Of a DNA stretch of 64,000 nt, positions 63,550-64,000 are shown in pieces (the stretch's first letter is position 1; the number at the start of each line of letters is the position of its first letter). The stretch covers positions 1,297,733 through 1,361,732 of the forward strand of contig CP012157.1 in assembly GCA_001602455.1 (NCBI GenBank). The letters are read 5' to 3'. The DNA is from Betaproteobacteria bacterium UKL13-2 (lineage in GTDB: Bacteria > Pseudomonadota > Gammaproteobacteria > Burkholderiales > Usitatibacteraceae). The translations under genes were made by a program, and so were the position numbers. The notes beneath the pieces are model-generated. The model was given only the letters and a program-made list of their open reading frames with translations. It did not search any database and was not told where the DNA came from.

Positions 63550-64000
63550 AGACTATTTGCTCGAGTTGGAGTTGTGGTCGCATTTTGAAATGCGCGGGCT
63601 GGGCCATGATCATGCGCCCGCACAATCGCATGAGGCGCGAGCGAGTTCAACGGCCCCGCCAGCCCAGCCGCCAGCGTTGATGTCCAACGAGCGTGGACGT
63701 GTTGCAGCAGTGGCACGGGCGAATGCACCTGCTCGGCCCGCGGTCGTGCAGAAGGGTGTTAAGGTCGCGCCTAGTGCCACTCGCGCCCCTGGTGTCCCTG
63801 TTGCCCCTGGTTCCCCTGGTATCTCTGGTACCGCGGCAGATCCAGCGCGTCTGGCCGCAATATCGGGTGCGGACTGGCTCCAACTCGCCGAGCTCACGGC
63901 AAACTGCACGTCATGTCGTTTGTGCAAACAGCGCAAGCAAACCGTGCTCGGTGTGGGTGCGAATACCGCACATTGGTTGTTCGTTGGCGACGGGCCGGGA
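63536..64000 (+). CDS. type-4 uracil-DNA glycosylase, partial (cut by window end)
   Basis: The gene starts at ATG 63536 inside the end of rimI and runs off the window; 155 residues are visible. The first 115 are a low-complexity, Ala/Pro/Gly-rich region, as often seen in betaproteobacterial members. Then comes the Fe-S cysteine cluster ANCTSCRLCKQRKQTVLGVG and the start of the catalytic domain (WLFVGDGPG). Family-4 UDGs remove uracil from DNA and hold a [4Fe-4S] cluster. The tsaB-rimI-udg order supports the call. Confidence 0.87.
   Translation, partial: MRLDKDYLLELELWSHFEMRGLGHDHAPAQSHEARASSTAPPAQPPALMSNERGRVAAVARANAPARPAVVQKGVKVAPSATRAPGVPVAPGSPGISGTAADPARLAAISGADWLQLAELTANCTSCRLCKQRKQTVLGVGANTAHWLFVGDGPG

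Overview
The window is a moderately GC-rich piece of a Gram-negative chromosome, most likely a betaproteobacterium of or near the Burkholderiales. The evidence is gene content and order: sdhCDAB-sdhE-gltA-sucA-sucB-lpdA-zapE in one direction, tsaB-rimI-udg, prpE with an acuI-like reductase, a betaproteobacterial-type mdh, and a YdcH-type protein beside tRNA genes. I cannot name the genus.

Layout. (1) 1-700: a DUF465/YdcH protein and tRNA-Arg(CCT) and tRNA-Ser(CGA), all on the minus strand. (2) 700-1590: mostly non-coding, with a 15-bp inverted repeat and a candidate promoter. (3) 1592-23936: a 22-kb surface-protein locus of four plus-strand genes for exported proteins built from DUF11/DUF7933-like Ig-type domains. 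They are a small secreted protein, a 940-residue protein followed by a strong terminator, a 2555-residue protein with a probable C-terminal outer-membrane barrel, and a 3589-residue repeat protein whose start overlaps the barrel gene's stop (ATGA). Its central 4.3 kb is an alternating array of nearly identical domains. (4) 24075-25058: mdh. (5) 25059-32175: a segment with inverted 30-bp repeat arrays near its two ends (25072 and 32011). It holds a sigma-factor operon, an MFS transporter, rlmM and an MgtC/DUF4010 membrane protein. (6) 32176-39087: two large hybrid histidine kinases and a CheY-like regulator. The first kinase has an N-terminal domain that matches plant and cyanobacterial ethylene receptors at all seven key residues I could check. 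(7) 39319-42048: acnA. (8) 42085-45492: an accessory stretch with vapBC, four small cassette-like genes (hypothetical, hypothetical, DUF4288, HD hydrolase) with fragments resembling integron attC sites, and a solitary hicB. (9) 45918-58161: the TCA cluster. (10) 58199-61907: acuI-like reductase, a response regulator and prpE. (11) 62297-64000: tsaB, rimI and the start of a type-4 uracil-DNA glycosylase cut by the window end.

How the genes work together. Succinate dehydrogenase and its flavinylation factor, citrate synthase, the complete 2-oxoglutarate dehydrogenase complex, aconitase and malate dehydrogenase supply most of the TCA cycle from one neighbourhood. PrpE and the AcuI-like reductase suggest handling of propionate, acrylate or 3-hydroxypropionate feeding into the same metabolism. 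The DUF11 locus looks like a surface structure of unknown role, in which the barrel protein may anchor or export the giant protein.

Recurring small elements are a second theme: an 18-bp motif found five times at gene boundaries, 30-bp palindromic arrays in convergent gaps, and several short-period tandem repeats just upstream of genes.
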